In this document: positions 1 through 9,254 of the stretch, piece after piece
How positions within the stretch are numbered: position 1 is the stretch's first letter
Layout: the number at the start of each line of letters is the position of its first letter
DNA from: Yoonia sediminilitoris
Lineage (GTDB): Bacteria; Pseudomonadota; Alphaproteobacteria; Rhodobacterales; Rhodobacteraceae
Direction of reading: 5' to 3'
Assembly (NCBI RefSeq): GCF_003058085.1
Contig: NZ_QBUD01000014.1
Location: 58,873 to 122,872, forward strand
Length of the DNA: 64,000 nucleotides
Made by a program: the position numbers and the translations under genes
Notes under the pieces: generated by a model
Seen by the model: only the letters and a program-made list of their open reading frames with translations
What the model was told of the DNA's origin: nothing
Database searches by the model: none

Positions 1-951
1 TTCCTGATGAACGGCAAACGCGAACATATCGGCGATATCGAATCCCGTTATGGACTGTCCGTGCGCATCGAATGTGACCCCACGCTGGTCTCACCCGATT
101 TCGCGATCGAGAAATTCAAGACCGCTACGCGGGCCGTGCCAGAGGCGGCACCTGTCGTGACCACGGTCATGGAAATGGACGATGACGACGTGGATGATGT
201 TGTCTTGGTCGAAGACAAAGAAGAGGACCGCCCCGAACCGGAAGCGGAAGAAAAGCCCAAGCGAAAGCGGCGCAGGCGTCGCCGCCGTCGGGGTGGTGCT
301 AATCGCGACGACAATGACCAGTCCGATACGCAAACCAATGGTGATCAGTCTGAAGCGCCTGTTGCGGATGCAGATGCAGTAGCCGCTGATAGCCAGACGC
401 CAACCGCCGAGGAAGCCCCGGCAGCAGAGGTTGCAGAAAAGCCAAAGCGCACCCGGACGCGGACACGCAAAAAGGCCGAAGAGCCCGCAGAAGCTGCAGC
501 AGATGCGCCAGCGGCCGAAGTTACTGAAGCGGAAGCGGAAGAAAAGCCTGCGCCCAAGAAACGCACGCGGACCCGCAAGAAGCCAGAGCCTGTTGCAGAA
601 GATGCGGCCGCCGATCCGGTCGCATCCGCTGATAGCGAAACGCCCGCAGCCGAGGAAAAGCCAAAGCCCAAACGCCGCAGCCGCGCCAAGCCCAAAGCAG
701 ACAAGGCAGAGACACCTGAACCGGTTGCTGCTGTCGCTGAAGCGACAGCACCTGCAGCACCTGCCGAGGCACCGAAAGCGGCAGAAGCGGCAGAACCTGA
801 ACCACAGCCGGAACCGGTGGCAGAAACGGTCAAACCGGCACCGCAGCCGGAACCTGCGGCAGAAGTGGCCGTCGCAGTTGCAGAGGAGCCTGTCGCAGAG
901 GAAAAGCCAAAGCCGAAACGCAAAGGCTGGTGGTCACTCGGACGCGGTTAG
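1..951 (+). CDS. rne: Ribonuclease E/G, C-terminal part (5' end outside window)
   Basis: The reading frame is open from base 1, so only the last 316 residues are present. The first ~35 residues (MNGKREHIGDIESRYGLSVR region) resemble the end of the catalytic part of RNase E, the endonuclease that starts mRNA decay and rRNA/tRNA processing. The rest is a disordered tail that alternates Ala/Glu/Pro-rich acidic stretches with basic clusters (KRKRRRRRRRR near residue 85, TRTRTRKK near 155, KKRTRTRKK near 190, KPKRRSRAKPK near 225). Such Arg-rich patches act as RNA-binding and degradosome scaffold regions in alphaproteobacterial RNase E. It ends in KGWWSLGRG and is followed by a strong hairpin. The identification rests on the junction segment and the typical tail; the catalytic core is not visible. 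Confidence 0.88.
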   Translation, partial: FLMNGKREHIGDIESRYGLSVRIECDPTLVSPDFAIEKFKTATRAVPEAAPVVTTVMEMDDDDVDDVVLVEDKEEDRPEPEAEEKPKRKRRRRRRRRGGANRDDNDQSDTQTNGDQSEAPVADADAVAADSQTPTAEEAPAAEVAEKPKRTRTRTRKKAEEPAEAAADAPAAEVTEAEAEEKPAPKKRTRTRKKPEPVAEDAAADPVASADSETPAAEEKPKPKRRSRAKPKADKAETPEPVAAVAEATAPAAPAEAPKAAEAAEPEPQPEPVAETVKPAPQPEPAAEVAVAVAEEPVAEEKPKPKRKGWWSLGRG

Positions 952-990
952 TCTGGCAAATTGTCGAATGACGAAACGGACACTATCAAA

Positions 991-1010
991 CGCCGCCCTT
1001 CGGGGCGGCG
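991..1010 (+). terminator. Hairpin terminator after rne
   Basis: Perfect 8-bp GC stem (CGCCGCCC/GGGCGGCG) closed by a TTCG tetraloop, 39 bases after the rne stop and followed by a T-rich stretch (tcatgttgtt). This is a typical intrinsic terminator, although the U tract is interrupted. Confidence 0.75.
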
Positions 1011-1292
1011 TCATGTTGTTCAATCGCATCTGATGAAGGGGCGCTTTCAAGACGTATCCGGTGTTGAGTGCGGAGGCGCCCAACATACCGGGTGCTGAAA
1101 ACACGCCTCCCGATGAAGCGTAGAAAAATAAATCGTCTATAGAATTGTCGCATCAACCATGGGTGAACATCGCTTGGACTGGCAAGATGCCCTTACAAAG
1201 GGGCAGATAGACGCATTCCTGGATGCGTTGAATGAAAGGCCGTTGGGCGTATATCGCACCTTTACGGCCAACATTGTGCAAGGACCAGACGT
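1011..1292. other. Intergenic stretch between rne and the TusA-like gene
   Basis: No convincing gene is visible. A 51-codon plus-strand frame (1159-1314, starting MGEHRLDWQD) overlaps the 3' end of the TusA-like gene on the other strand. It has no clear ribosome-binding site and I do not recognise it; it could be a gene fragment or chance. Confidence 0.4.
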
Positions 1293-1520
1293 TCAGGCCT
1301 TGCGGATCAGGTAAACCTGTCCGTCCTCCGCATCCGACACCTCAAGCAAATCATGCCCCGCCTCGGCGCAGAAATGCGGGACGTCAACGATGGCGGCAGG
1401 ATCATCCGCCAGCACGCGTAACACTTGCCCCGACGCCAGCGCCTGCAAACGCTTGCGGGCTTTCAGGACGGGCAGGGGGCACAGCAGCCCTTTGGCATCA
1501 AGATCCGCGTCATAAGTCAT
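1293..1520 (-). CDS. TusA-like sulfurtransferase / SirA family protein
   Basis: A 75-residue protein with the family's hallmark CPxP motif near the N-terminus (GLLCPLPVLKARK, residues 11-23), where the Cys carries persulfide sulfur in TusA, the sulfur relay for tRNA 2-thiouridine and other pathways. The fold length matches the family (75-80 residues). The frame is open far upstream, but similarity begins at MTYDADLD, so the start is placed at 1520. It diverges from ccdA (105 bases between starts). Pairing a TusA-like protein with a redox-relay gene suggests sulfur or thiol chemistry, but its partner is not known from the sequence. Confidence 0.85.
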   Translation of the reverse strand: MTYDADLDAKGLLCPLPVLKARKRLQALASGQVLRVLADDPAAIVDVPHFCAEAGHDLLEVSDAEDGQVYLIRKA

Positions 1521-1625
1521 AGTCGTCAGGTAGGCGGGATATTTCAGTTTGTCCACTAACTTGTGAGCGTTTCCCCCCGTGACGAATGGCTGCGCATCGC
1601 TTAGGTGGTATGAAAAGGAAATGCC

Positions 1626-2381
1626 ATGCTCGACACCAGTCTGATCCTTGATGCGACCCTGTTGCCCGCCATGTTCATCGCGATGGTGGCGGGGCTCTTG
1701 TCGTTCCTCAGCCCTTGTGTGCTGCCGATTGTGCCGCCCTATCTGGCCTATATGGGCGGCGTGTCGGTGTCGGACATGGATGAAACGGGTGCCGCACGCA
1801 GGCGGGTATTGCTTGCCGCTGCGTTTTTCGTGCTGGGGCTGTCCACGATATTCTTGATGCTGGGGTTCGCCGCGTCCGCCTTGGGGCGGTATTTCCTGCA
1901 AGCGCAGGATTGGTTCGTGACCATCGCAGGCATTGTGGTGATGATCTTTGGCGCCCATTTCATCGGCATCTACCGGATCGGCTTTCTGGACCGTGAAGCG
2001 CGGGTCGACACGGGCGACCGGGGCGGGTCGGCGTTTGGGGCTTATGTCTTGGGATTGGCCTTTGCCTTTGGCTGGACACCCTGCCTTGGGCCTATTCTGG
2101 GCACGATCCTTGGCTTGGCTGCATCCGAAGGAGACGTGGCGCGCGGCACGATTCTGCTGGCGGTCTACGCTTTGGGTTTGGGCATTCCTTTCCTTATCGT
2201 TGCGGCGTTTTTCCCGCGCCTCAAGGGGCTGATGGGCTGGATGAAGCGCCATATGGACCGGATCGAGCGCACCTCTGGCCTGTTGTTGTGGACTGTTGGC
2301 CTGCTGATGCTGACCGGGCAATTCACCGCCTTCAGCTTCTGGCTGCTTGAACAGTTTCCGGCATTGGCTGCCGTGGGTTAA
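1626..2381 (+). CDS. ccdA: Cytochrome c biogenesis protein CcdA
   Basis: A 251-residue polytopic membrane protein of the DsbD/CcdA family. It carries reducing equivalents across the inner membrane to periplasmic thiol-disulfide proteins used in cytochrome c maturation. The two conserved Cys motifs are visible: SFLSPCVLPIVPPYL (about residues 26-40) in the first helix and FGWTPCLGPILG (about 148-159) in the fourth. About six hydrophobic segments are present, the usual number. The start at 1626 has an aaagga ribosome-binding site just upstream; an out-of-frame ATG lies at 1621. It stands alone and diverges from the TusA-like gene. Confidence 0.93.
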   Translation: MLDTSLILDATLLPAMFIAMVAGLLSFLSPCVLPIVPPYLAYMGGVSVSDMDETGAARRRVLLAAAFFVLGLSTIFLMLGFAASALGRYFLQAQDWFVTIAGIVVMIFGAHFIGIYRIGFLDREARVDTGDRGGSAFGAYVLGLAFAFGWTPCLGPILGTILGLAASEGDVARGTILLAVYALGLGIPFLIVAAFFPRLKGLMGWMKRHMDRIERTSGLLLWTVGLLMLTGQFTAFSFWLLEQFPALAAVG

Positions 2382-2432
2382 CGGCTTATCACTGCTGCAT
2401 AATCCATTTGTGCTGCGTGGCAAGGAACATTG

Positions 2433-3707
2433 ATGAGCGAACAAGGCAGCCGGGTCAGACGCCGCAGGGTTTTTCATATCCCCGGCTATGACCCGATCCA
2501 TCCGCGCCGCTACCGCGAACTCTACCGGACACAAAGTGCGGCACAGGCCGACTTCAGCGGCTACGATATTGCTGTCAAAGCCCACAGTGCCGAGAGTGGT
2601 TTTTGCTGGCTGACCAAGGCGCGCATTGATGGACAAGAGGTGCAGGCGCGGGTTGATGTGCTGGTCTGGTCAGATATCGTGCGCAAGAGCATGGCCCGGA
2701 CCATCCCGGCGACTTATCTGCAATTGGCCCAGACGGCGTGGATCTATGTTATGACAGGCACGTTGCAGCGGCTGATGCGGATGCGCAAGGGGCCGGTTAT
2801 CGCAGCCCTCTATCCGGTTGCGATGTTGCTGTTGCAGCTGGCTTTTGCGGTCATTGTCGGAGGCTATGTTGGCGGGGCGGTGCAAGCGGGCCTGAATGAG
2901 CTGGCCGGCATGACCGGCCTGTCAGAGGGGGCGCTGTCGGGTGCATTTACGTGGGGTGCCACAGGCTTGAAATATGGCGTCTGGGTTGGGGTTGTGCTGT
3001 TGCTTCTGCGTTGGTTCAAGAGCAAGGATCACAAGGTTCTCGCCTACTACCTCATGCATGACTATGCCTTTTCTGCGCGGCATTGGGGGGCGAACCCACC
3101 CGCACTTGACACACGCCTGTCAGAGTTCGCAAAGGTGATCGCGGACAGCTTCACCGAAGACGTGGATGAGGTGCTGGTGGTTGGTCATTCCTCTGGCGCG
3201 CATCTGGCGATTTCAGTGCTGGCGGATTTGTTGCGCTCGGGCAGAGTGCCGCAAAAGGGGCCGAAGCTTGCCCTGCTGACATTGGGGCAGGTTGTGCCGA
3301 TGATGTCGTTTCTGCCGGACGCGTGGCAATTGCGCAGTGATCTGGCTTATCTCGCAACCTGCGATGCTATCACGTGGGTTGATGTGTCCGCACCCGGTGA
3401 CGGCTGTTGCTTTGCGCTGTGCGATCCGGTGGCAGTTACAGGGGTCGCGCCGCCGGGCAAACGTTGGCCACTGGTCATTTCAGCCGCATTCACCCAAAGC
3501 CTATCGCCAGCGCGGTGGAAGGAACTGCGCTGGCGGTTCTTTCGGCTTCATTTTCAATATCTTTGCGCATTCGACCAACCGGGGGACTATGATTATTTTC
3601 AGATCACCGCCGGGCCGCTGACATTGGCTGACCGTTACCGGGATCGGCACCCGTCACAGTCGCGGATTGATGTGGCTGTGTCCAAATATACATCGTTTGC
3701 GCCGTGA
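2433..3707 (+). CDS. Membrane-anchored alpha/beta-hydrolase-like protein of unknown function
   Basis: A 424-residue protein I cannot assign to a named family. Two hydrophobic segments (about residues 118-145 and 180-200) suggest a hairpin in the inner membrane. The C-terminal half contains VLVVGHSSGAHLAIS (about residue 250), a GxSxG nucleophile elbow as in alpha/beta-hydrolases. The ATG at 2433 follows an aagga site by six bases; a TTG codon directly before it is less likely. The stop overlaps the GTG start of the P450 gene (GTGA), so the two are probably co-translated and may act on the same lipophilic substrate. That link is inference. Confidence 0.7.
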   Translation: MSEQGSRVRRRRVFHIPGYDPIHPRRYRELYRTQSAAQADFSGYDIAVKAHSAESGFCWLTKARIDGQEVQARVDVLVWSDIVRKSMARTIPATYLQLAQTAWIYVMTGTLQRLMRMRKGPVIAALYPVAMLLLQLAFAVIVGGYVGGAVQAGLNELAGMTGLSEGALSGAFTWGATGLKYGVWVGVVLLLLRWFKSKDHKVLAYYLMHDYAFSARHWGANPPALDTRLSEFAKVIADSFTEDVDEVLVVGHSSGAHLAISVLADLLRSGRVPQKGPKLALLTLGQVVPMMSFLPDAWQLRSDLAYLATCDAITWVDVSAPGDGCCFALCDPVAVTGVAPPGKRWPLVISAAFTQSLSPARWKELRWRFFRLHFQYLCAFDQPGDYDYFQITAGPLTLADRYRDRHPSQSRIDVAVSKYTSFAP

Positions 3708-5062
3708 ATAATGAATTGCCCCCCAAGCCCGCTGCACGGCCTGAAAAAGTGTCGCTTTGGCAGTACATGCGCCTGTTCCGCCGCGATATCCTGTCGGCAC
3801 AGCCTGCCAAGCTTTATGGCGCATGGATGGCAGAGTTTCGCACGCCGTTTTTTCGCAGCTACCTTGTGAATGATCCCGCCCTCGTGCGCCTCGTTTTGCA
3901 GGACCGTCCGCAGGACTTCCCCAAGTCCGACCGCATCGGCGCGGGACTGCGCCCGTTGCTGGGCGAAAGCGTTTTTCTCACCAATGGTGAGGTCTGGAAA
4001 CGCCAGCGGCGTATCATTGACCCGGCCTTTGCGGGCGGGCGATTGCGCGACACCTTTGCAGGGATCATGGCGGCGGGGCAAGCCGGTGTTGACCGGATGT
4101 CATTGGAAGATGCCCCGCAGGAAATCGAAGCGATCGCGAGCCATATTGCCGCTGACGTGATTTTTCGCACCCTGTTTTCCATCCCGATCGAGGACAAGAC
4201 AGCAACACAGGTTTTTGATGCGTTCCAACGTTATCAACGCTCGCAGCCGATCCTTAATCTGGCAGCCTTTGTGCCGGGGCCAAAATGGATGCCGCGCTTC
4301 TTTCGCAAGGATACGCGGCGCACCGCGCAAACCATCCGGCGGCTGATAACGGAGCTGACCCAACAGCGGCTTGACCTGATCGCCAAGGGGCAGGCACCCG
4401 ACGATATTGCCACCAAAATCCTGACCACACGGGACCCGGTCACAGGTGCCAGCTTCAGCCTGAAGGAAATGGTCGATCAAGTGGCGATCTTTTTTCTTGC
4501 GGGGCATGAAACAAGCGCGTCTGCACTCGCATGGGCCCTGTATTTGCTCGCGCGCTACCCCGATTGGCAGGATCGTGTCGCAGCAGAGGCACAGGGCTTT
4601 GATGGGCATTTCGCCAGCCTGTCGCGTTTGCCTGTGACCCGTGATGTGTTCCGCGAGACGCTGCGGCTTTATCCGCCGGTGCCGATGATGGTGCGCGAAA
4701 CGACCAAGTCGGAGGTTTTCAGGAAACGTTGCGTGAGACCGGGTGCGCAGGTTGTGATCTCTGCCTGGCACATGCACCGGCATACTCGGCTATGGGCGGA
4801 TCCGGACCAGTTTGACCCGGCCCGCTGGCAGACGAGCGCAGGCAAAAAGAGCGCGCAAGATGCCTATCTGCCCTTCTCCGCCGGCGAGCGGGTCTGCATT
4901 GGGGCAGGCTTTGCGATGATTGAGGGAACGGTTCTGCTGGCGCAACTTTTGCGGGCTTTCCGATTTGAGCCCTGCGAATCGTTCGTACCGGTGCCTGTCG
5001 CGCATCTGACGGTACGCTCTTATAGCGGGATATTGTTGCGTATTAGTTCGCGCGTAAGTTGA
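3704..5062 (+). CDS. Cytochrome P450
   Basis: A 452-residue heme-thiolate monooxygenase. The I-helix oxygen-activation motif AGHETSAS is near residue 266, the K-helix ExxR as ETLRLYPP near 317, and the heme-binding loop FSAGERVCIGAG near 390 with the axial Cys at about 397. Length and motifs resemble CYP families with fatty-acid-like or terpenoid substrates, but the substrate cannot be read from the sequence. There is no N-terminal membrane anchor, so it is probably a soluble class I enzyme needing a ferredoxin and reductase encoded elsewhere. The GTG start overlaps the stop of the hydrolase-like gene by four bases. Confidence 0.93.
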   Translation: MNNELPPKPAARPEKVSLWQYMRLFRRDILSAQPAKLYGAWMAEFRTPFFRSYLVNDPALVRLVLQDRPQDFPKSDRIGAGLRPLLGESVFLTNGEVWKRQRRIIDPAFAGGRLRDTFAGIMAAGQAGVDRMSLEDAPQEIEAIASHIAADVIFRTLFSIPIEDKTATQVFDAFQRYQRSQPILNLAAFVPGPKWMPRFFRKDTRRTAQTIRRLITELTQQRLDLIAKGQAPDDIATKILTTRDPVTGASFSLKEMVDQVAIFFLAGHETSASALAWALYLLARYPDWQDRVAAEAQGFDGHFASLSRLPVTRDVFRETLRLYPPVPMMVRETTKSEVFRKRCVRPGAQVVISAWHMHRHTRLWADPDQFDPARWQTSAGKKSAQDAYLPFSAGERVCIGAGFAMIEGTVLLAQLLRAFRFEPCESFVPVPVAHLTVRSYSGILLRISSRVS

Positions 5063-5307
5063 AAGGGTTCATGAATAGATCAATTATCGCGCATTTTTGG
5101 GGGAATTGGAGGCAATGACGAAACGTCATCTTGGGCAAATTGGGCCGAATCTCGCTGAGCCATTGTTTCGTTAACATTAGGTTTATAGACGATTGGATAT
5201 CTGTGGAACGTGATAAAGAAACGGTGAACCGATGGCTGCTGCCTTCTTTTCGCCGCATTGTTGGTGAACCTGTTTAGCCTAGCTTCAATAATGTTATCGG
5301 GGGATAC

Positions 5308-5553
5308 ATGAGTATAGCACTGCCATCTATATCCAAGCGTGGCCTTGGCGGTTTTTTGGGACGCAAATCGAAGAAAATAAGCTCCGCGCATGTACCATCA
5401 GCGCAAAAGCAGCTTGAGGGGCGTGACATCGCCAAGCTGTTTTCCGAGAAGGGGCAGAGGCCAAAAGCAAGGCCCGCCAAACTGAACGAAACTGAAAAGC
5501 TGGATCGTGCTGCATTGAACAGTTTGCGCGGCGCTCTCTATTCCAAAGACTGA
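5308..5553 (+). CDS. Small basic hypothetical protein
   Basis: An 81-residue, Lys/Arg-rich protein without a signal peptide or membrane segment. The ATG follows a gggggat purine run that could serve as ribosome-binding site. The last 16 bases overlap the convergent RHH gene. I do not recognise the family. Codon use looks normal, but the gene could be spurious. Confidence 0.5.
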   Translation: MSIALPSISKRGLGGFLGRKSKKISSAHVPSAQKQLEGRDIAKLFSEKGQRPKARPAKLNETEKLDRAALNSLRGALYSKD

Positions 5554-5777
5554 CTGCGCGCCAAAGCGCGCTGCAGCACGTAGACACGCAAGGCCGAGGC
5601 GAGACCGATGTCTCCCCGGCCTTCGTCTATTTCGGCAGCAAGCCCGTTGATTGTCTTGCCATCCGCATCGGCAATCGCACGGAACTGGTCCCAGAAAATA
5701 TCTTCCAATGACACACTGGTGCGATGGCCCCGCAGCGTCAGCGACCGTTTCACAGGGCGCCGCTGGTCACTCATCAT
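5538..5777 (-). CDS. Ribbon-helix-helix domain protein
   Basis: A 79-residue protein matching the small RHH proteins of Rhodobacterales: a basic N-terminal strand (VKRSLTLRGHRTSVSLE) followed by a helix-turn-helix segment containing FWDQFRAIADADGKTINGL. RHH dimers bind DNA through the N-terminal beta-strand. Its start overlaps the stop of the DUF4169 gene by 11 bases, so it is the last gene of a fumC-DUF4169-RHH unit. No target can be deduced. A second in-frame ATG three bases downstream could be the true start. Confidence 0.82.
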   Translation of the reverse strand: MMSDQRRPVKRSLTLRGHRTSVSLEDIFWDQFRAIADADGKTINGLAAEIDEGRGDIGLASALRVYVLQRALARSQSLE

Positions 5778-5943
5778 CGAACTTCAACTGTGAGAGCCGG
5801 TCGCTGGCCTGCTTCTCGCGGGCAGCATCCAGCAGTCTTTCTGCCTTGCTCCGGCCAAAGCGCACGGCGTTTGCATCCGCTTTGGCCTTTTCCTCGGCCC
5901 GCGTCTTTGCCTTGCGCGCTTTGTTCAGATTGATGGGCTTCAT
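5767..5943 (-). CDS. DUF4169 family small protein
   Basis: A 58-residue, charged, helical protein beginning [20 protein letters not shown]. This is the characteristic start of DUF4169 proteins, which sit just downstream of fumC in many Rhodobacterales. Its ATG overlaps the fumC stop (ATGA) and its own stop overlaps the RHH start, so all three are translationally coupled. Function unknown. It is short enough that automated gene calling may miss it. Confidence 0.85.
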   Translation of the reverse strand: MKPINLNKARKAKTRAEEKAKADANAVRFGRSKAERLLDAAREKQASDRLSQLKFDDE

Positions 5944-7331
5944 TTGGGGCCGATCATATCCTCGGGGCGTACGACCTTGTCGAAAGTCGCCTCATCGACA
6001 AAGCCCAGCTTGATTGCCTCTTCTTTCAGGGTTGTGCCATTCTTGTGAGCCGTCTTGGCGACGGTGGTAGCATTGTCATAGCCGATGGTGGGCGCAAGGG
6101 CCGTCACCAGCATCAGGCTTTCGCGCATCAGCTTTTCGATCCGGGTCCGGTCGGCCTTGATACCGACCACGCAATTGTCAGTGAATGCACCACAGGCATC
6201 ACCGATCAGTTGCATGGATTGCAGGACGTTGTAGGCCATCATCGGCTTCATCACGTTCAATTCGAAATGACCCTGTGATCCGGCAAAGCCAACGGCCGCG
6301 TCATTACCCATGACATGAGCACAGACTTGGGTGATTGCCTCTACCTGTGTGGGGTTCACCTTGCCGGGCATGATGGATGATCCGGGCTCGTTTTCGGGTA
6401 GCATCAGTTCGCCCAAGCCACAGCGGGGCCCAGAGCCAAGCATGCGGATGTCGGCGGCAATCTTGTAAAGGCTGGCGGCGGTTGTCTTTAGCGACCCCGA
6501 CATCTGCACAAGCGCATCATGGGTCGCCAATGCCTCAAACTTGTTGGGGGCGGTCACAAAGGGCAGGCCGGTAATTTCGGCCATATGTCCCGCAACCGTT
6601 TCGCCCCAGCCTTGCGGTGTATTCAATCCGGTGCCAACGGCGGTGCCGCCTTGGGCCAATTCGTAAATCTGGGGCAGGGCGCTGTTGATCCGGTTGATCG
6701 CCATCTGCACCATATGCACATAGCCCGAAAATTCCTGCCCCAGCGTCAGGGGCGTCGCGTCCATTGTGTGGGTGCGGCCGATCTTGATGATATCGTCGAA
6801 CTCTGCCTGCTTGGCCTTCAACGCATCAAGAAGCTTTTCCAGACCCGGCAACAGCACGTCGCGGGCGGTGGTTGCGATGGCGATATGCATGGCCGTCGGG
6901 AATGTATCGTTGGACGACTGGCCCATGTTGCAATGATCGTTGGGGTGCACCGGGTCCTTTGATCCGATGGTACCGCCCAGCATTTCGATAGCGCGGTTGC
7001 TGATGACCTCGTTGGCGTTCATGTTCGATTGGGTGCCCGACCCGGTTTGCCAGACCACCAAAGGGAAATGATCGTCCAGCTTGCCCGCGACTACTTCGGA
7101 AGCGGCCGCGATGATCGCATCTGCCAGTTTGGCATCCAGTTTGCCGCGTTCCTTGTTGGCAATGGCGCAGGCCTGCTTGATCACACCCAACGCCTGGACA
7201 ATCGCGACCGGTTGCTTTTCCCAGCCAATGGGGAAGTTCATGATGGATCGCTGCGTTTGCGCGCCCCAATAGCGGTCTGCTTGAACTTCCAACGGGCCAA
7301 AGCTGTCGGTTTCGGTGCGCGTTGCAGTCAT
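5940..7331 (-). CDS. fumC: Fumarate hydratase, class II
   Basis: A 463-residue enzyme that interconverts fumarate and L-malate in the TCA cycle. Signature regions are visible: [13 protein letters not shown] (about residues 97-109), the substrate loop [13 protein letters not shown] (about 139-151), the [14 protein letters not shown] segment (about 188-201) and the superfamily signature [11 protein letters not shown] (about 317-327), whose Ser is the flexible catalytic base. Length is typical. It is first of a coupled set with DUF4169 and the RHH protein. Confidence 0.97.
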   Translation of the reverse strand: MTATRTETDSFGPLEVQADRYWGAQTQRSIMNFPIGWEKQPVAIVQALGVIKQACAIANKERGKLDAKLADAIIAAASEVVAGKLDDHFPLVVWQTGSGTQSNMNANEVISNRAIEMLGGTIGSKDPVHPNDHCNMGQSSNDTFPTAMHIAIATTARDVLLPGLEKLLDALKAKQAEFDDIIKIGRTHTMDATPLTLGQEFSGYVHMVQMAINRINSALPQIYELAQGGTAVGTGLNTPQGWGETVAGHMAEITGLPFVTAPNKFEALATHDALVQMSGSLKTTAASLYKIAADIRMLGSGPRCGLGELMLPENEPGSSIMPGKVNPTQVEAITQVCAHVMGNDAAVGFAGSQGHFELNVMKPMMAYNVLQSMQLIGDACGAFTDNCVVGIKADRTRIEKLMRESLMLVTALAPTIGYDNATTVAKTAHKNGTTLKEEAIKLGFVDEATFDKVVRPEDMIGPK

Positions 7332-7382
7332 TGGAATACCCCTTCTGAAAAACGTTCAGTGCGGGTTTAAGCTGCAGGCAAC

Positions 7383-7398
7383 CACGGCGCAAGCCGTG
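7383..7398 (-). terminator. Weak hairpin after the SspB gene
   Basis: CACGGC/GCCGTG stem with a four-base loop directly after the SspB stop codon on the minus strand. There is no clear U run, so it may only stabilise the 3' end. Confidence 0.35.
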
Positions 7399-7881
7399 CT
7401 ATTTGCGAAACTTGTCCAGACTGACGACTTCGGCCTCTTTGCGGCCTTCGCCGCCGTCGTCGTCGGATGGTTCGACCATTTCATCCATGGGCGCTTCTTC
7501 GGCGTCCGGCTCGCCTGTTCCGGTCTCTTCCTGGGTTTCGAAACGCAGGCCAAATTCAACCGACGGGTCAACAAATGTCTTGATCGCGTCATAGGGAATA
7601 TAAAGCGTTTCGGGATTGTCGCCAAAGTTCAGCGAAATGGTGAAACCTTCAGAGGTCACGTCAAGATTGTCGAACCAATGCTGGATCACCACGGTCATTT
7701 CACCGGGATAGCGGTCAGACAACCAATCGGCGATTTCGACATCAGGGTGCATGGTGTCAAAGGTGATGAAAAAATGATGATCGCCCGGCAGTCCGTCAGC
7801 GGCAACACGCTCCAGCACCTCTTGGATAAGGCTGCGCATCGCGCGGTGCATCAAGTTGCCATAGTCGATTGTCCGGCTCAC
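7399..7881 (-). CDS. sspB: SspB-like ClpXP adaptor protein
   Basis: A 160-residue protein of the alphaproteobacterial SspB family, which delivers tmRNA-tagged proteins to ClpXP. The globular substrate-binding part (about residues 1-115) contains HHFFITFDTMHPDVEI and SLNFGDNPETLYIPYDAI. It is followed by a long acidic linker and the short C-terminal tail EVVSLDKFRK, which fits a ClpX-docking peptide. The start is a GTG at 7881, chosen because an aaaaggaaaaga ribosome-binding site precedes it and family similarity starts there. The permuted tmRNA gene lies only 2.3 kb away. Confidence 0.88.
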   Translation of the reverse strand: MSRTIDYGNLMHRAMRSLIQEVLERVAADGLPGDHHFFITFDTMHPDVEIADWLSDRYPGEMTVVIQHWFDNLDVTSEGFTISLNFGDNPETLYIPYDAIKTFVDPSVEFGLRFETQEETGTGEPDAEEAPMDEMVEPSDDDGGEGRKEAEVVSLDKFRK

Positions 7882-7927
7882 ATTCTTTTCCTTTTGGTGA
7901 CGTTCCTCAATCATAAGGGATTCGATC

Positions 7928-9247
7928 CTAGAGGGAAGGGGCGATCTGAAACGAGGGCGCAGCAAGGTGAACAAGAAACCCAAGCGCGGCGGACATTGCA
8001 AGGACGATGGGCAAGGACAATCGCGCCCGCTGCATGGCAATCGCCGCGATCGCGGCAAGGCCCACGGCCACTGGATTAATACTTTGCAGCTCTGGCACAA
8101 GGGTTTGCAGGGGGCCGCTTTGCACGGGATGCAGCATGCGAAAGAACACATGCAGCGAAAACCACAGCGACAGGTTTGCAATCACGCCCACAACTGCAGC
8201 GGTAACACCGTGCAACGCCCCTTGCAGCCGCGGACGCCCTTCCAGCCAGTCGATCAAGGGCGCACCGGCAAAGATCCAGATAAAGCAGGGCACGAATGTC
8301 ACCCACAGGGTGATGGCACCGGCCAACAGCGCAGTCGCGATGCCACCTTCGGCCATACCCGCGAGCATGCCCACAAACTGGGTGACAAGGATCAGCGGCC
8401 CCGGTGTCGTTTCAGCCAGACCAAGCGCGTCCATCATTTGCGGCGTTGTCAGCCAGCCGTATGATCCCACGACCTCTTGCGTCATATAGGCAAGCACGGC
8501 GTATGCGCCGCCAAACGTGACGACGGCCAGTTTCGAAAAAAACAGGCCCAGATCGACCATGAAAGGTGCATCCAGGAGATAGGCCGCAACAAGCGGCGCA
8601 GCCCAGATGGTGGCACCAATGGCAATGACGCGCCCGCTCTGGCTGAGGTCAGGGTGCCCCTTGATGTCTGTTTCTTGGGGCACTGTTGTGCTGACGCTTG
8701 CGCCGATCATGGCAGCGAAGGCAATAACAATCGGAAACGGGATCGCGAACAAAAAGAGTGCGACGAAACCGGCCAGCGCGACCAGCCAATGCCACGTCTG
8801 CACCAGCGCCCGCCCAGAGATTTTGACCAGCGCATTGATCACAATCACAACAACTGTAGCCTTGATGCCAAGGAACATGGCCTGGGCCACGGGCAAGTTG
8901 CCATATTGGCCGTAAAGCAGGGCAAGGATCGCGATGACAATGGCACCGGGGATCACAAACAGCAGCCCGCCGATCAAGCCGCCAACAACACCGTGGCGTT
9001 TCCAACCGGCATAAGTGGCCAGTTGCATCGCCTCCGGCCCCGGTAACAACATGCAAAAGGACAGGGCGCGCAGGAATTGCTGTTCGGTGAGCCAGTCGCG
9101 GCTTTCCACAAGTTCCTTGTGCATCAGCGCAATCTGCGCCGCAGGCCCGCCAAATGACAAAAGGCCGATGCGCCCGAAAACCCGGATCATGTCGGTGATC
9201 GGCGGGGTCCCGTGGCCGGACCGCGATGGGGGACGCAGACGAGCCAT
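7928..9247 (-). CDS. chrA: Chromate efflux transporter ChrA
   Basis: A 439-residue CHR-family inner-membrane protein made of two homologous halves. Each half begins with the family pattern: LSFGGPAAQIALMHKELV (about residues 30-47) and VTFGGAYAVLAYMTQEVV (about 245-262), with a GPEAMQLATYAGW-type motif after the first. It is expected to export chromate by proton exchange. The start is placed at the ATG at 9247, six bases after AGGT; an upstream TTG at 9262 would overlap the preceding gene. It follows the DUF1194 gene by seven bases, so the two are probably co-transcribed. Confidence 0.92.
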   Translation of the reverse strand: MARLRPPSRSGHGTPPITDMIRVFGRIGLLSFGGPAAQIALMHKELVESRDWLTEQQFLRALSFCMLLPGPEAMQLATYAGWKRHGVVGGLIGGLLFVIPGAIVIAILALLYGQYGNLPVAQAMFLGIKATVVVIVINALVKISGRALVQTWHWLVALAGFVALFLFAIPFPIVIAFAAMIGASVSTTVPQETDIKGHPDLSQSGRVIAIGATIWAAPLVAAYLLDAPFMVDLGLFFSKLAVVTFGGAYAVLAYMTQEVVGSYGWLTTPQMMDALGLAETTPGPLILVTQFVGMLAGMAEGGIATALLAGAITLWVTFVPCFIWIFAGAPLIDWLEGRPRLQGALHGVTAAVVGVIANLSLWFSLHVFFRMLHPVQSGPLQTLVPELQSINPVAVGLAAIAAIAMQRARLSLPIVLAMSAALGFLVHLAAPSFQIAPSL

Positions 9248-9254
9248 CTGTGAC

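Noticed and set aside
1293..2636. Long minus-strand open frame (447 codons) over ccdA
   Set aside because: Only its last 75 codons match a family (TusA-like). The rest is the antisense of ccdA, with composition typical of GC-rich shadow frames.
5043..5391. Two overlapping minus-strand frames between the P450 and the small hypothetical gene
   Set aside because: They overlap each other and the plus-strand gene, lack ribosome-binding sites and show no similarity.
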